Program-made: the position numbers and the translations under genes
NCBI GenBank assembly: GCA_026705025.1
Contig: JAPPBN010000032.1
Span: forward strand, 3,818-67,817
Origin: Bin125 sp026705025
Lineage (GTDB): Bacteria; Chloroflexota; Dehalococcoidia; Bin125
Direction: 5' to 3'
Length of the DNA stretch: 64,000 nt
Part shown: positions 15,439 to 24,265 of the stretch, piece after piece
Layout: each line of letters opens with the position of its first letter
How positions within the stretch are numbered: the stretch's first letter is position 1
The notes under the pieces: generated by a model
What the model saw: only the letters and a program-made list of their open reading frames with translations
Database searches by the model: none
What the model was told of the DNA's origin: nothing

Positions 15439-16518
15439 GTGGCAGTTGACACAGAGCCAGCGCTCTCCATCCGTGGGCTCTACAAGGTGTTTAACGATGA
15501 CGGCGACGGTCTCCAGCTTGCTATCGACGGTCGTTCCAAGGACGACATCCAGGAGGAGACCGGCGCGGTCGTCGGGTTGCGCGATATCAACATTCAAATC
15601 GGCCGAGGCGAACTGTTCGTGGTGATGGGACTCTCCGGTTGCGGCAAGTCGACGCTGGTGCGTTGCATCAATCGACTGATCGAACCTTCCGTCGGCCAGG
15701 TCTGGCTCGACGGCCGCGAGGTCACCGCGATGAATCAGGAGGACCTGCGGGAGATCAGGCGACGCGAGCTGGCAATGGTGTTCCAGCACTTCGGGCTGAT
15801 GCCGCATCGCAACGTGCTCGACAACGTTGGGTTGCCACTTGAAGTCGCGGGCGTCGACAAGCAGGAACGTCGCGAACGCGCCAACTCGGCGCTCGAACTG
15901 GTCGGTCTGGGCGAGTGGACGGGATCGATGCCGAACCAGCTCTCGGGCGGCATGAAACAGCGCGTCGGGCTGGCCCGCGGCCTGGCGATGGACACGCCGG
16001 TGCTGCTGATGGACGAACCGTTCTCGGCGCTTGACCCGGTGATCCGCCGCGAGCTTCAGGACGAGCTGCTGGCCCTGCAGGAATCGGTACAGAAGACGAT
16101 CGTGTTTATCACCCATGACCTGAACGAAGCCGTACGGGTCGGCGACCGGATCGCGATCATGCGCGATGGCGAAGTGGTGCAGGTCGGCGCACCCAACGAT
16201 GTCGTGCTCAATCCGGCCGACAGCTTCGTCCGCGAGTTCACTCAGGACGTCCGCCTGCATGGGATGGTGACCGCCGCGTCGATCATGGACACCGGCGTGG
16301 AGGCGCTCACTGCTCAGGTGGATGATCGTTATGTCGTGTTGGAGGATGCGGTGCTGGATGAGCTGGTGCCGGCCGGGCTGTCGGCAACGCAGCCGCTGCA
16401 AGTGGTGAACCGGGCCGGCGTGTTGGTCGGCGTGATCCCGCTGGAGCGGCTGGCTCGGGCGATGGTCTCGGACGAGGCGGCGGTCGCCGCCACAACAGAA
16501 GGCGAGCCCGCAGGTTGA
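15439..16518 (+). CDS. proV: Glycine betaine/proline-type ABC transporter ATPase
   Basis: A 359-residue ATP-binding subunit of a quaternary-amine importer. It has Walker A GLSGCGKST, the Q-loop FQHFGLMPHRNV typical of ProV/OpuAA, signature LSGGMKQRVGLARGLA and Walker B VLLMDEPFSALDP. The C-terminal part (about residues 265-359) resembles CBS modules, which in OpuA sense ionic strength. The GTG start is supported by AAGGAG about 8 nt upstream. The permease gene overlaps its stop by 4 nt. Substrate is presumably betaine, proline betaine or choline. Confidence 0.93.
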   Translation: MAVDTEPALSIRGLYKVFNDDGDGLQLAIDGRSKDDIQEETGAVVGLRDINIQIGRGELFVVMGLSGCGKSTLVRCINRLIEPSVGQVWLDGREVTAMNQEDLREIRRRELAMVFQHFGLMPHRNVLDNVGLPLEVAGVDKQERRERANSALELVGLGEWTGSMPNQLSGGMKQRVGLARGLAMDTPVLLMDEPFSALDPVIRRELQDELLALQESVQKTIVFITHDLNEAVRVGDRIAIMRDGEVVQVGAPNDVVLNPADSFVREFTQDVRLHGMVTAASIMDTGVEALTAQVDDRYVVLEDAVLDELVPAGLSATQPLQVVNRAGVLVGVIPLERLARAMVSDEAAVAATTEGEPAG

Positions 16519-17528
16519 GCATTCGACCACATCCTCCGGACGCGTCGCGTCAGTTTCTGACCCAACTTCTGAGGGGCAACCTGCCATCAGGAACAGGCGC
16601 GTGGTGGTCGGCGCCGCTGGCGATTCTCTTCGTCGGCGTGCTCTTCGTCGTCGCTTACTTCGCCGTCGCCGACGAGTTTCCCTTTGATGTCGGCCGCGAT
16701 ATCGGCCACCGCATCGACGTCTGGCTGGACTGGCTCAAGGACAACCTCTCGCCTGTCTTCCAGGCGATCAAAAATGTCATCGTCTGGTTTCTGATCGCGC
16801 TCGAAGACATGATGCTGTGGTTCACCTGGCCCGCGTTGATCGCGGCCGTCGCCCTGTCGTCGTGGCTGCTGGTTTCATTTCGGATGGCGCTGTTTGCCGC
16901 CGTCTCGTTGCTGCTGTTGGCAACCTTCGGACTGTGGGAATCGACGGTCGAGACGATGGCGTTGATCATCGTCACGGTCACGCTCTCAATCCTGATCGCA
17001 GTGCCGATGGGTATCTGGGCCTCGCAGAGCGAACGGCTGGATGCCGTGTTGCGCCCGATCCTCGACGCCATGCAGACGATGCCGTCATTCGTCTATCTCG
17101 TGCCGGCGATCGCGTTTTTCTCGCTGGGCGACACGCCGGCGGTGTTGGCGACACTGATCTACGCGGTTCCGCCGGCGGTGCGGTTGACGAACCTGGGGAT
17201 CCGCCAGCTGCCCGAGGAAACGCTCGAGGCCGCCGATTCCTTCGGCATGACTCGCAGTCAGATGCTGGTCAAGGTGAAGATTCCTCTCGCCATTCCTACG
17301 ATCATGGCCGGGATCAACCAGACCACGCTGATGGCCCTGGCGATGGTCGTGATCGCCTCGTTGGTCGGAGCCGGCGGTTTGGGCGAGGACGTCAACCGGG
17401 GACTGGGACGGATCGAGCCGGGCAACGCGTTCCTGGCCGGCCTGGGGATCGTGTTTCTCGCCATCATCATTGATCGACTGACCCAGGCGCTGACCAGCCG
17501 TCGGCAAACGGCGCTGGGCGACGAATAA
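16515..17528 (+). CDS. proW: Glycine betaine/proline-type ABC transporter permease
   Basis: A 337-residue permease of the ProW/OpuAB family with about seven or eight membrane helices. The cytoplasmic EAA-type loop is visible as ETLEAADSFGMTRSQMLVKVKIPLAIPTI, shown in part here by EAADSFGMTRSQ, and contacts ProV. AMVVIASLVGAGGLGEDV is the conserved stretch after it. The TTG start overlaps the proV stop (TTGA), indicating translational coupling. A small membrane protein and the duplicated binding protein follow on the same strand. Confidence 0.92.
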   Translation: MSIRPHPPDASRQFLTQLLRGNLPSGTGAWWSAPLAILFVGVLFVVAYFAVADEFPFDVGRDIGHRIDVWLDWLKDNLSPVFQAIKNVIVWFLIALEDMMLWFTWPALIAAVALSSWLLVSFRMALFAAVSLLLLATFGLWESTVETMALIIVTVTLSILIAVPMGIWASQSERLDAVLRPILDAMQTMPSFVYLVPAIAFFSLGDTPAVLATLIYAVPPAVRLTNLGIRQLPEETLEAADSFGMTRSQMLVKVKIPLAIPTIMAGINQTTLMALAMVVIASLVGAGGLGEDVNRGLGRIEPGNAFLAGLGIVFLAIIIDRLTQALTSRRQTALGDE

Positions 17529-17551
17529 CAGCGCGAGAGGACACGAAGCAG

Positions 17552-17767
17552 ATGCGCCATCTACTGTCTCGGTTGGCCCGAATCCCCGGCCTGACGGCGG
17601 TGGTGGTCACGCTCGCGCTGTGGACGGTGACCGGGTTTGCCCTGGCCGATCCTGAACTCTCTCCCAAGGCGTTCCTGGGCGGAGCCAAGGCCATGTTCGT
17701 GGTCGTCTCGGTGCTGATGACGCTGATTGCGCTCCATCGCGCGGGTCTGTTCGGCCGCCGCGATTGA
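17552..17767 (+). CDS. Small two-helix membrane protein in the betaine operon
   Basis: A 71-residue protein with two hydrophobic segments (about residues 14-33 and 45-64) joined by a short polar loop and ending in GRRD. It starts 23 nt after proW with a purine-rich GAGAGGA upstream, and lies before the binding-protein gene in the same direction. Its position suggests an accessory of the transporter, though the family is not recognised and membership of the complex is inference. Confidence 0.6.
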   Translation: MRHLLSRLARIPGLTAVVVTLALWTVTGFALADPELSPKAFLGGAKAMFVVVSVLMTLIALHRAGLFGRRD

Positions 17768-17870
17768 GCTCGTCTGAGAAGTATCAGATTTTCCAGTTGG
17801 TGGTGGTTGGTAGCATCTATTGATATCAGGAGCGCATTGGGCGCATCAGATAAGGGAGGCTCCAATCTCA

Positions 17871-19967
17871 TTGCTTAACTCACTGAGCGTTCTCACAGGT
17901 CTGCGCGGGCTGGCGCTAGCAGCCCTGCTGGCCGGGGCACTGGTCGTGCTGGCCGCCTGTTCCGGAGATGACGAACAGCAACAGCAACAGCAGCAAGCAG
18001 CCGAACAGTCGCAGCAGCAAGCGGAACAACAGAGTTCTACGGCCGCGTCGGGGCGTAGCGCCGACGACCAGCAAGCACAAGCGCAAACGCAAGACGAACC
18101 GTCCGGCACGAGCCAACAGCAGGCTCAGCAGGAACAACAGCAGCAAGTCACAGCCGCACCCTCCGGGGACAAAGAAGAAATCATCTTCAGCGACCTGAAC
18201 TGGACCTCCTCGGAGATCCAGGTGCGGGCGGCAGCCTTCATTGTCGAGCACGGCTACGGCTACCCGGTCGAGCTACAGGCTGGTGACACCACCTCCCTGT
18301 TCCAGGGACTGATTCAGGGCGATACCCACATCACGATGGAGATCTGGCCCGCGCAGCAGCCCTGGATCGACGATCTGGATGACCCGGGCGTGATCGAAAT
18401 TTTGGGCGATTCGCTGGACGAGAACTGGGAAGGCTGGGTCATTCCCCAGTACGTCAAGGACGCCAATCCGGGCCTGGTCTCTGTGAGCGACCTGCCCGAC
18501 TACATCGATCTGTTTGTGACGGCCGACTCACGCGGACGTGCGCGCTTCGTTGGCTGCGTTCCCGGTTGGGCCTGCGAGCAGGTCAACTCCAACAAGATCG
18601 TCGCCTACGGACTCGAGGACCTGTTCGAGGTGATCGCGCCGGGTTCCGGCGCGGCGCTATTCGAGGACCTGGAATCGACCTACGCCCGCGGCGAAGCCTG
18701 GCTGGGCTACATGTGGGGTCCGACCAAGCCGACCGCGACGCTCGATCTGTACAGGCTGGAAGAGCCGGAGTGGACCGAGGATTGCTGGAACAGCCACCAG
18801 GGCTGCGCCTACCCGAGTTCCGAAGTCCGGATCGCCGTGCACCGCAGCCTGAGCGCTCGCGCGCCCGAGATCATCGAGTTCCTGCGCGCCTGGGACTTCT
18901 CCGCCGACGTGCAGGTGCAGTCCGAAATCTGGATGTCCGACAACAACGCCTCGCCTGACGAAGCGGCCATCTGGTATCTGGAGAACAACCCTCGCGTCTG
19001 GGCCGCATTCGTCCCCGACGAGGTCGCCGCCCGCGTGCTCGATGCGCTGGGCCTCTCCGCCTCCGCGCTCGACAGGCCAACGATCGTCTTCAGTGATTTG
19101 AACTGGACGTCCTCGGAGATCCAGGTGCGGGCCGCCGCATTCATCACCGAGCACGGGTACGGCTACCCGGTCGAGCTCCAGGCCGGCGATACCGTTTCCC
19201 TGTTCCAGGGCCTGATCAATGGCGACACGCACGTGACGATGGAGATCTGGCCGGCGCAGCAGCCCTGGATCGACGAACTGGAAGATCCCGACATCATCGC
19301 GCTATTGGGTGATTCGCTGGACGAAAACTGGGAGGGCTGGGTCATTCCGCAGTACGTGAAGGACGCGAACCCGGGCCTGGTTTCCGTCTCCGACCTGCCT
19401 GACTACATGGAACTCTTCGTGACCGCCGACTCTCGCGGCAGGGCGCGCTTCATCGACTGCGTGCCCGGCTGGGCCTGCGAGCAGGTCAACGGCAACAAGG
19501 TCGTCGCTTACGGACTCGAGGATGTGCTCGAACTGGTCAAGCCAGGTTCCGGCGCCGCCCTGTTCGAAGACCTTGAGTCGACCTACGCCCGCGGCGAGGC
19601 GTGGCTCGGTTACATGTGGGGTCCCACCAAGCCGACGGCCACGCTTGACCTGTATCGCCTCGAGGAGCCCGAGTGGACCGAGGAATGCTGGAACAGCGAC
19701 CAGGGCTGCGCCTACCCCGCATCGGAGGTGCGAATCGCCGTCTACCACACGATGCTCAACGACGCCCCCGACATCGTCGAGTTCCTGCTCGCCTGGGACT
19801 TCGCCGCCGACGTGCAGGTGCTCTCCGAAATCTGGATGTCGGACAACAACGCATCGCCCGACGAGGCCGCGATCTGGTACCTGAAGAGCTATCCCGAGGT
19901 TTGGTCCGCCTACGTGACGGCGGATGCCGCAGCGGCCGTGCTCGCCGCGTTGGCCGAGGAGGACTAG
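17871..19967 (+). CDS. proX: Tandem-duplicated betaine-type solute-binding lipoprotein
   Basis: A predicted lipoprotein of 698 residues with two OpuAC/ProX-type binding domains in one chain. TTG at 17871 is preferred because it follows GGGAGG by 11 nt and gives a normal signal ending in the lipobox VLAAC. A Gln-rich linker comes next. Two copies of about 300 residues begin at FSDLNWTSSEIQVRAAAF and repeat with a period of 903 bp. Both retain EIWPAQQPW, CVPGWACEQV, GEAWLGYMWGPTKP and the paired CWN...GCAYP cysteines. Family members bind compatible solutes between two lobes using aromatic residues. Two functional sites per chain are therefore likely, possibly with different affinity. Confidence 0.88.
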   Translation: MLNSLSVLTGLRGLALAALLAGALVVLAACSGDDEQQQQQQQAAEQSQQQAEQQSSTAASGRSADDQQAQAQTQDEPSGTSQQQAQQEQQQQVTAAPSGDKEEIIFSDLNWTSSEIQVRAAAFIVEHGYGYPVELQAGDTTSLFQGLIQGDTHITMEIWPAQQPWIDDLDDPGVIEILGDSLDENWEGWVIPQYVKDANPGLVSVSDLPDYIDLFVTADSRGRARFVGCVPGWACEQVNSNKIVAYGLEDLFEVIAPGSGAALFEDLESTYARGEAWLGYMWGPTKPTATLDLYRLEEPEWTEDCWNSHQGCAYPSSEVRIAVHRSLSARAPEIIEFLRAWDFSADVQVQSEIWMSDNNASPDEAAIWYLENNPRVWAAFVPDEVAARVLDALGLSASALDRPTIVFSDLNWTSSEIQVRAAAFITEHGYGYPVELQAGDTVSLFQGLINGDTHVTMEIWPAQQPWIDELEDPDIIALLGDSLDENWEGWVIPQYVKDANPGLVSVSDLPDYMELFVTADSRGRARFIDCVPGWACEQVNGNKVVAYGLEDVLELVKPGSGAALFEDLESTYARGEAWLGYMWGPTKPTATLDLYRLEEPEWTEECWNSDQGCAYPASEVRIAVYHTMLNDAPDIVEFLLAWDFAADVQVLSEIWMSDNNASPDEAAIWYLKSYPEVWSAYVTADAAAAVLAALAEED
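18180..19967 (+). repeat. In-frame tandem duplication (about 903-bp period)
   Basis: The coding segment from 18180 to about 19080 is repeated from 19083 to 19967, with most codons encoding the same residue. The copies differ at many third positions, so the duplication is not fresh and has been kept under selection. Confidence 0.9.
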
Positions 19968-20185
19968 CGGCCCCGGCCCCAGAGCAGCCAATAGCCGGCC
20001 GCGGTCGAGAGCAATCCGACCGCGGCCAGCGGCGGCCACCAGGGTCGCAGGTCCGAGAAGAGCGGCGGGTGGACCATGACCGCGGCGCCAACGGCCAGCG
20101 GCGCGGTCAGACCGCAGAATGCCAGCGCCCCAAGCAGCCAGGGCCAGCACGCCGTCCAGAGTTCACGCCGGCCCGACAGTTGCAT
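19964..20185 (-). CDS. Small two-helix membrane protein
   Basis: A 73-residue hydrophobic protein with two probable helices (about residues 14-37 and 48-68), ending in GRGR. It is convergent with the binding-protein gene and the two stop codons overlap. No family is recognised. The open frame and hydrophobic pattern support it, but no clear Shine-Dalgarno was identified, so it stays provisional. Confidence 0.4.
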   Translation of the reverse strand: MQLSGRRELWTACWPWLLGALAFCGLTAPLAVGAAVMVHPPLFSDLRPWWPPLAAVGLLSTAAGYWLLWGRGR

Positions 20186-20256
20186 GGCCTCATGCTAGGC
20201 CCGGGTCCGATCCGGCCGTCTGCAGCCGTCTCAGCCCAACTCCCTAAGCTCAATGC

Positions 20257-20772
20257 ATGGCCAAGAAGTCGAAATCGCGCAGGCGCCGTCCGGAGCAGAA
20301 CGGTGCGCAGCCCAATGATCGGGTCGTCGCCCGCAACCGGCGCGCGCTATATCAGTACGAGGTGCTACGCCGCTACGAGGCGGGCCTGAGCCTGACCGGC
20401 TCTGAAATCAAGAGCGTGCGCGCTGGCCGGGTCTCGATCCAGGAGGCGTACTGCCGGCCGCGCGATGGCGAGTTGGTGCTGGTTGGCGCTCACATCGCCC
20501 GCTATGAACCATCGGGGCAGGCGAACCATGAGCCCACTCGCGATCGGCGGCTGTTGCTGCATCGTCGCGAGATCAGGCAACTCGAGCAGGCCTTCGCTCA
20601 ACAGGGACTGACCCTGGTGCCGCTCCGGCTCTATCTCACCCGCGGCCTGGCCAAGCTGGAAATCGGCGTGGGGCGCGGCCGGCGGCAGCACGAGAAGCGT
20701 GAACAGCTGGCCAAGCGCGACGCCCAGCGGCAAATCGAACGGGCGGTCCGACGCTCAACGAGCGGCGATTGA
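20257..20772 (+). CDS. smpB: SsrA-binding protein SmpB
   Basis: A 171-residue SmpB, the protein partner of tmRNA in trans-translation. Conserved elements are NRRALYQYEVLRRYEAGLSLTGSEIKSVRAG, of which LTGSEIKSVR is diagnostic, then SGQANHEPTRDRRLLLHRREI and the basic C-terminal tail (KREQLAKRDAQRQIERAVR) that mimics the anticodon/codon interaction. An N-terminal run of Lys/Arg/Ser is an ordinary extension. It lies 129 bp upstream of ssrA on the same strand, the common linkage of the two rescue components. Confidence 0.95.
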   Translation: MAKKSKSRRRRPEQNGAQPNDRVVARNRRALYQYEVLRRYEAGLSLTGSEIKSVRAGRVSIQEAYCRPRDGELVLVGAHIARYEPSGQANHEPTRDRRLLLHRREIRQLEQAFAQQGLTLVPLRLYLTRGLAKLEIGVGRGRRQHEKREQLAKRDAQRQIERAVRRSTSGD

Positions 20773-20901
20773 GTGGATCCAGCACGCGTTCCGTAGCGAA
20801 ACATGCAGAGCGACTGCAATAACGAACCAATAACCATGCAAAGGTTGTCCACTCTTGTTAGGTTGGCTTTACACCGGTACATTCCGGTGAAGAGACTCGA
20901 T

Positions 20902-21258
20902 GGGGACGAAAGGGTTCGACAGCGGTTGACTTCGAGCTGCTGCGTGTCGAGCTGGCGTTGCTCGGTAAACCACGCCACCACTCCCTAATTGGCGAAACCA
21001 GGGAACTCGCCCTCGCCGCCTAACCGCGGTGACGTCGCCTCTCAACCGCTGCCGAGTCGGAGAGAGCGCGGCGACGACTAACTCGGATGCCCGTCACGGG
21101 AAGTTGGGACCGCGGCGGAAAGACATTCCCACTTACCTGTTCGTAACGGTCGGCCGACGCGCCGGCGGACAGGGACAACACAAGCAACGGCTACGCACGT
21201 AGAAGCAGCTCGCGGAGACCGTCTGGACGGGGAGTTCGATTCTCCCCCGTCTCCACCA
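20902..21258 (+). ncRNA. ssrA: tmRNA (transfer-messenger RNA)
   Basis: The 5' end GGGGACGAAAGGGTTCGACAG is the tmRNA start pattern. GGGGACG pairs over 7 positions (one G-U) with CGTCTCC near the 3' end, which is followed by an encoded ACCA. A T-arm with loop TTCGATT lies just before the acceptor strand. The tag frame is at 20991-21023: GGC resume codon, then residues GETRELALAA and a TAA stop, with the ALAA degradation end. Length is 357 nt, as expected. smpB lies immediately upstream. Confidence 0.93.
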
Positions 21259-21338
21259 GCGCGCCCGATCCGCCCGCTCGGACGCCGTCCATTCACGGCC
21301 GTGCGTCTTTGCGACGTGAAGCCGGAATCGAGGCTGTC

Positions 21339-21821
21339 ATGTTGAGCCAGGTGAGCGATCAGCCTGAGGACCAGCCGGACACGCCCGCACCGGAGCTGGA
21401 AGAGACGCTCGGTCAGCGGGTGCGCGCGCTGCGCAAGAAGCAGAAGCTGTCGCTCAACGATTTGGCGCGCCTGTCCGGCGTCTCCAAGGGATACCTGTCA
21501 CAGGTCGAACGCTCGCTCACGGTCAGGCCGTCGGCCCTGACGATCTTCTCGATCGCCGAAGCCCTGGGAACCACGGTTGGCGAGCTGTTCGATGGCCGCC
21601 CGGAAGGTGGAGTCGATCTGTCGGCCGGCCGAGATCTGCCTGACGCCCTGCGCGAGTTCGCCCAGGAAGCGGAACTGCCCCCAACCGACGTCAACATGCT
21701 GGCCGCGATTCGCTATCGCGGCGCCCAGCCGCGGGACAAGGAAGACTGGCGCTTCCTCTACGAATCGATCCGCCGCAGCATCCGCGTGCCCGGCGGATCC
21801 GGACGTCCGGCGGCCGGATAG
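21339..21821 (+). CDS. XRE-family helix-turn-helix regulator
   Basis: A protein of 160 residues with an N-terminal HTH_3 domain: LGQRVRALRKKQKLSLNDLA, then SGVSKGYLSQVERSLTVRPSA, a clear Cro/C1-type recognition pattern. A short C-terminal region contains RDLPDALREFAQEAELPPTDVNMLAAIRYRG and resembles small stand-alone regulators that lack a cupin. ATG at 21339 has GAGG about 6 nt upstream and is preferred over TTG at 21309. The peptide-transporter operon begins 224 bp downstream and could be its target, which is inference. Confidence 0.85.
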   Translation: MLSQVSDQPEDQPDTPAPELEETLGQRVRALRKKQKLSLNDLARLSGVSKGYLSQVERSLTVRPSALTIFSIAEALGTTVGELFDGRPEGGVDLSAGRDLPDALREFAQEAELPPTDVNMLAAIRYRGAQPRDKEDWRFLYESIRRSIRVPGGSGRPAAG

Positions 21822-22045
21822 CCCCGGCGATTCGCAGTTCGATCCGTTCGGCGCCCGGGCGCCCGCCCACAGCCTCACTGCGGGCGATTGATCATATACC
21901 GACGGAATGTACGAGTTCATGAACTAACGGCCGACAGTTGTCGAGCGTTTCATCAAATGTGTTGTACCCTGCGCAGAACTGACCCGGCAGGCCCAGTGTC
22001 GGGCGAAGAGTATCCAGCGGGAGCGTCCCGCTACAGGAGGTACCA

Positions 22046-24163
22046 ATGAGTGAGCGAAACTACTGGCAACGGATGCGCCGGCGACGCATGTCGCGCCGCG
22101 CGCTGCTCGGGGCGTCCGCCCGCGCTGGTGTCGGCGCCGCCGGCCTGGCACTGGTGGGCTGCGGCGATGACGACGACGACGGTCAGCAGGCAGCCGCGCA
22201 GGTTCAGCAGCAGCAGGCCGATCAGCAGCAGGCGATGCAGCACCAGCAACAACAGGCCGCGCAGCAGCAGGCTGCCGAGCAGCAGGCTCAGCAGGCCGAC
22301 CAGCAGCAGGCCGCCGATCAGGGCCAGCAGCAGCAGGCCGCCGTCGCCGCCGCCAGCGACATCGTTCGCGGCGGCACCCGCACGGCCCCCTTCGTGGGCC
22401 CCTACTCGGGTAACCCGCCGACCCTCGACCCGTACGAGAACCTGACCTACCGCGCCCAGATCCCGTCCGGCTTCCACTACTCGAAGCTGATCCAGGCGAT
22501 CACCGGCAGCGAAGGCGTCAACCCGATCAACCTGGCCGAGTACGAGCCCGATCTGGCCGCGGCGATGCCGGAAATCCCGGACGACACCACCTTCGTCTTC
22601 CGGATCCGCGATGACGCCACCTGGCACGACGTCGATCCGCTCAACGGCCGCGCCGTGACGCTCGACGACATCGTCATGACGCACGATCGCTTCCAGGAGA
22701 TCTCGCCCAACGCCGCCGGCTGGAACAAGGTCATCTCCGCGTTCGAGCCAGGTGAGGACAACAGCCTGACCTTCAAGCTGCACCGTCCGCACGCGCCCTT
22801 CCTGACCCTGGCCGGCTCCGGTCAGCACCTATACGTCATTCCCCAGGAAATCGTTGACGACGGCACCGTGGCCGAGCGCCCGGTCGGTTCCGGCGCCTGG
22901 ATCTTCGACAGCTACGAGCCCGATGTCTCCATCAACTGGCGGCGCAACCCGAACTGGCACCGGTCGAACGACCTCGGCCACGACCTGCCGCTGATGGACG
23001 GCATCGTCGCCACGATGAACGGTGACACCAACGTCCTGATCCCGGCGCTGGGCGAGGGTTCTCTGGACTTCTCGCAGCTCTCTCCCGCGATTTTCAAGCA
23101 GGCACAGGAAGCCGCTCCGCAGATCGAGGACGACGGCTACGTCTTCACGCCGAATACGGTGCCCGGCGGCTTCTACTTCAACTACTCGATTCCGCCCTGG
23201 AACGATGTCCGCGTGCGTCAGGCGCTGTCGCTGGCCATGAACCGGAACGACATCCTCTCCGCGACCGATGACACCGGCCGTGGCGGCTGGATGACCGGTA
23301 TCTCACAGCTGCCGCCCTACTGGATGGACCCGCAGGATCTGGACAAGTTCGGCGAGACCTTCGAAGGCGAAGACTCAGGCATCCTGTTCCATCGCGGCGT
23401 GGCGCTGAGCAACGACGAAGCGCTGCAGAAGGCGCGCGAGTTGCTCTCCGCCGCCGGCTACCCCGACGGCATCTCGGCAACGGTGCACCACACGCCCGAC
23501 TATGGCGCCACCGTGGTCAACTTCTACGAGGCCTGCACCCTGTCAGCCTCGGAAGGCGGCTTCCAGTTCGAGTACTTCGGCAAGGAGTACGCCGCCTACA
23601 TCGCCTCGATCTTCCGCGGCAACTTCCCCGACGACTGGGACGGCGAGTCGAGCCACCTCGCAATCGGTCCGCTGTACGGCGGCGCAACCGACCCCGAGGA
23701 CCTCTTCGCGGCCTGCTACGCCCGGACATCGGGACGCCACAACTGGGGTTCCGCCGCGCGCACGCCCGACAACATCGAGAACGTGCTCGCGCTCGACACC
23801 GGCGGCAACGCCGGCGCCGAGAACTGGACGCCGCACCCCAACGCGGCGGTTGGCGGCGGCCCGGAGACCGACGAACGCCTGCACGAGATGTTCGACACCC
23901 AGAAGGGCCTACTCGACCTCGAAGAGCGGATCGAGTACATCAACGACATCCAGCGCTACATGGCGACCAAGATGTACATCGTGCCGTACACCGCCGCTCC
24001 CGGCGTCTACGCCTTCAACCCCTGGATGAAGCAGCTTGACGTCAAGACCGGCCAGGTCATCGGCGGCACCCCGCGCATGTGGCCGAAGGCCACCTACGGC
24101 TGGGGCCAAGAGGGCGAAATCGCCTTCATGCTCGACCAGAGCATCAAGGACGAGTACGTCTAG
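22046..24163 (+). CDS. Peptide-type ABC transporter substrate-binding lipoprotein
   Basis: A 705-residue family 5 solute-binding protein (DppA/OppA type). The N-terminus RRRRMSRRALLGASARAG combines a twin-arginine motif with a lipobox LVGC, followed by an Asp run and about 80 residues rich in Gln/Ala. The SBP_bac_5 domain runs from about residue 110, with PTLDPYENLTY, TFVFRIRDDATWHD and VRQALSLAMNRNDI in their usual order. AGGAGG about 5 nt before the ATG supports the start. Two permease genes follow, so this is the first gene of a dpp/opp-like operon. The ligand is unknown. Confidence 0.9.
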   Translation: MSERNYWQRMRRRRMSRRALLGASARAGVGAAGLALVGCGDDDDDGQQAAAQVQQQQADQQQAMQHQQQQAAQQQAAEQQAQQADQQQAADQGQQQQAAVAAASDIVRGGTRTAPFVGPYSGNPPTLDPYENLTYRAQIPSGFHYSKLIQAITGSEGVNPINLAEYEPDLAAAMPEIPDDTTFVFRIRDDATWHDVDPLNGRAVTLDDIVMTHDRFQEISPNAAGWNKVISAFEPGEDNSLTFKLHRPHAPFLTLAGSGQHLYVIPQEIVDDGTVAERPVGSGAWIFDSYEPDVSINWRRNPNWHRSNDLGHDLPLMDGIVATMNGDTNVLIPALGEGSLDFSQLSPAIFKQAQEAAPQIEDDGYVFTPNTVPGGFYFNYSIPPWNDVRVRQALSLAMNRNDILSATDDTGRGGWMTGISQLPPYWMDPQDLDKFGETFEGEDSGILFHRGVALSNDEALQKARELLSAAGYPDGISATVHHTPDYGATVVNFYEACTLSASEGGFQFEYFGKEYAAYIASIFRGNFPDDWDGESSHLAIGPLYGGATDPEDLFAACYARTSGRHNWGSAARTPDNIENVLALDTGGNAGAENWTPHPNAAVGGGPETDERLHEMFDTQKGLLDLEERIEYINDIQRYMATKMYIVPYTAAPGVYAFNPWMKQLDVKTGQVIGGTPRMWPKATYGWGQEGEIAFMLDQSIKDEYV

Positions 24164-24265
24164 GAACCTGGTTTCGATTCGACTCCCCAGCGGGAGAGCC
24201 CGGCCCGTCGCCGGCTCTCCCGCTGGCGATCATCGGCGGTGCGGACCCAGGGAAAGCGCGTTCTC

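Noticed and set aside
15433..16587. 384-residue frame antisense to proV
   Set aside because: His/Arg-rich translation without motifs. proV is well supported.
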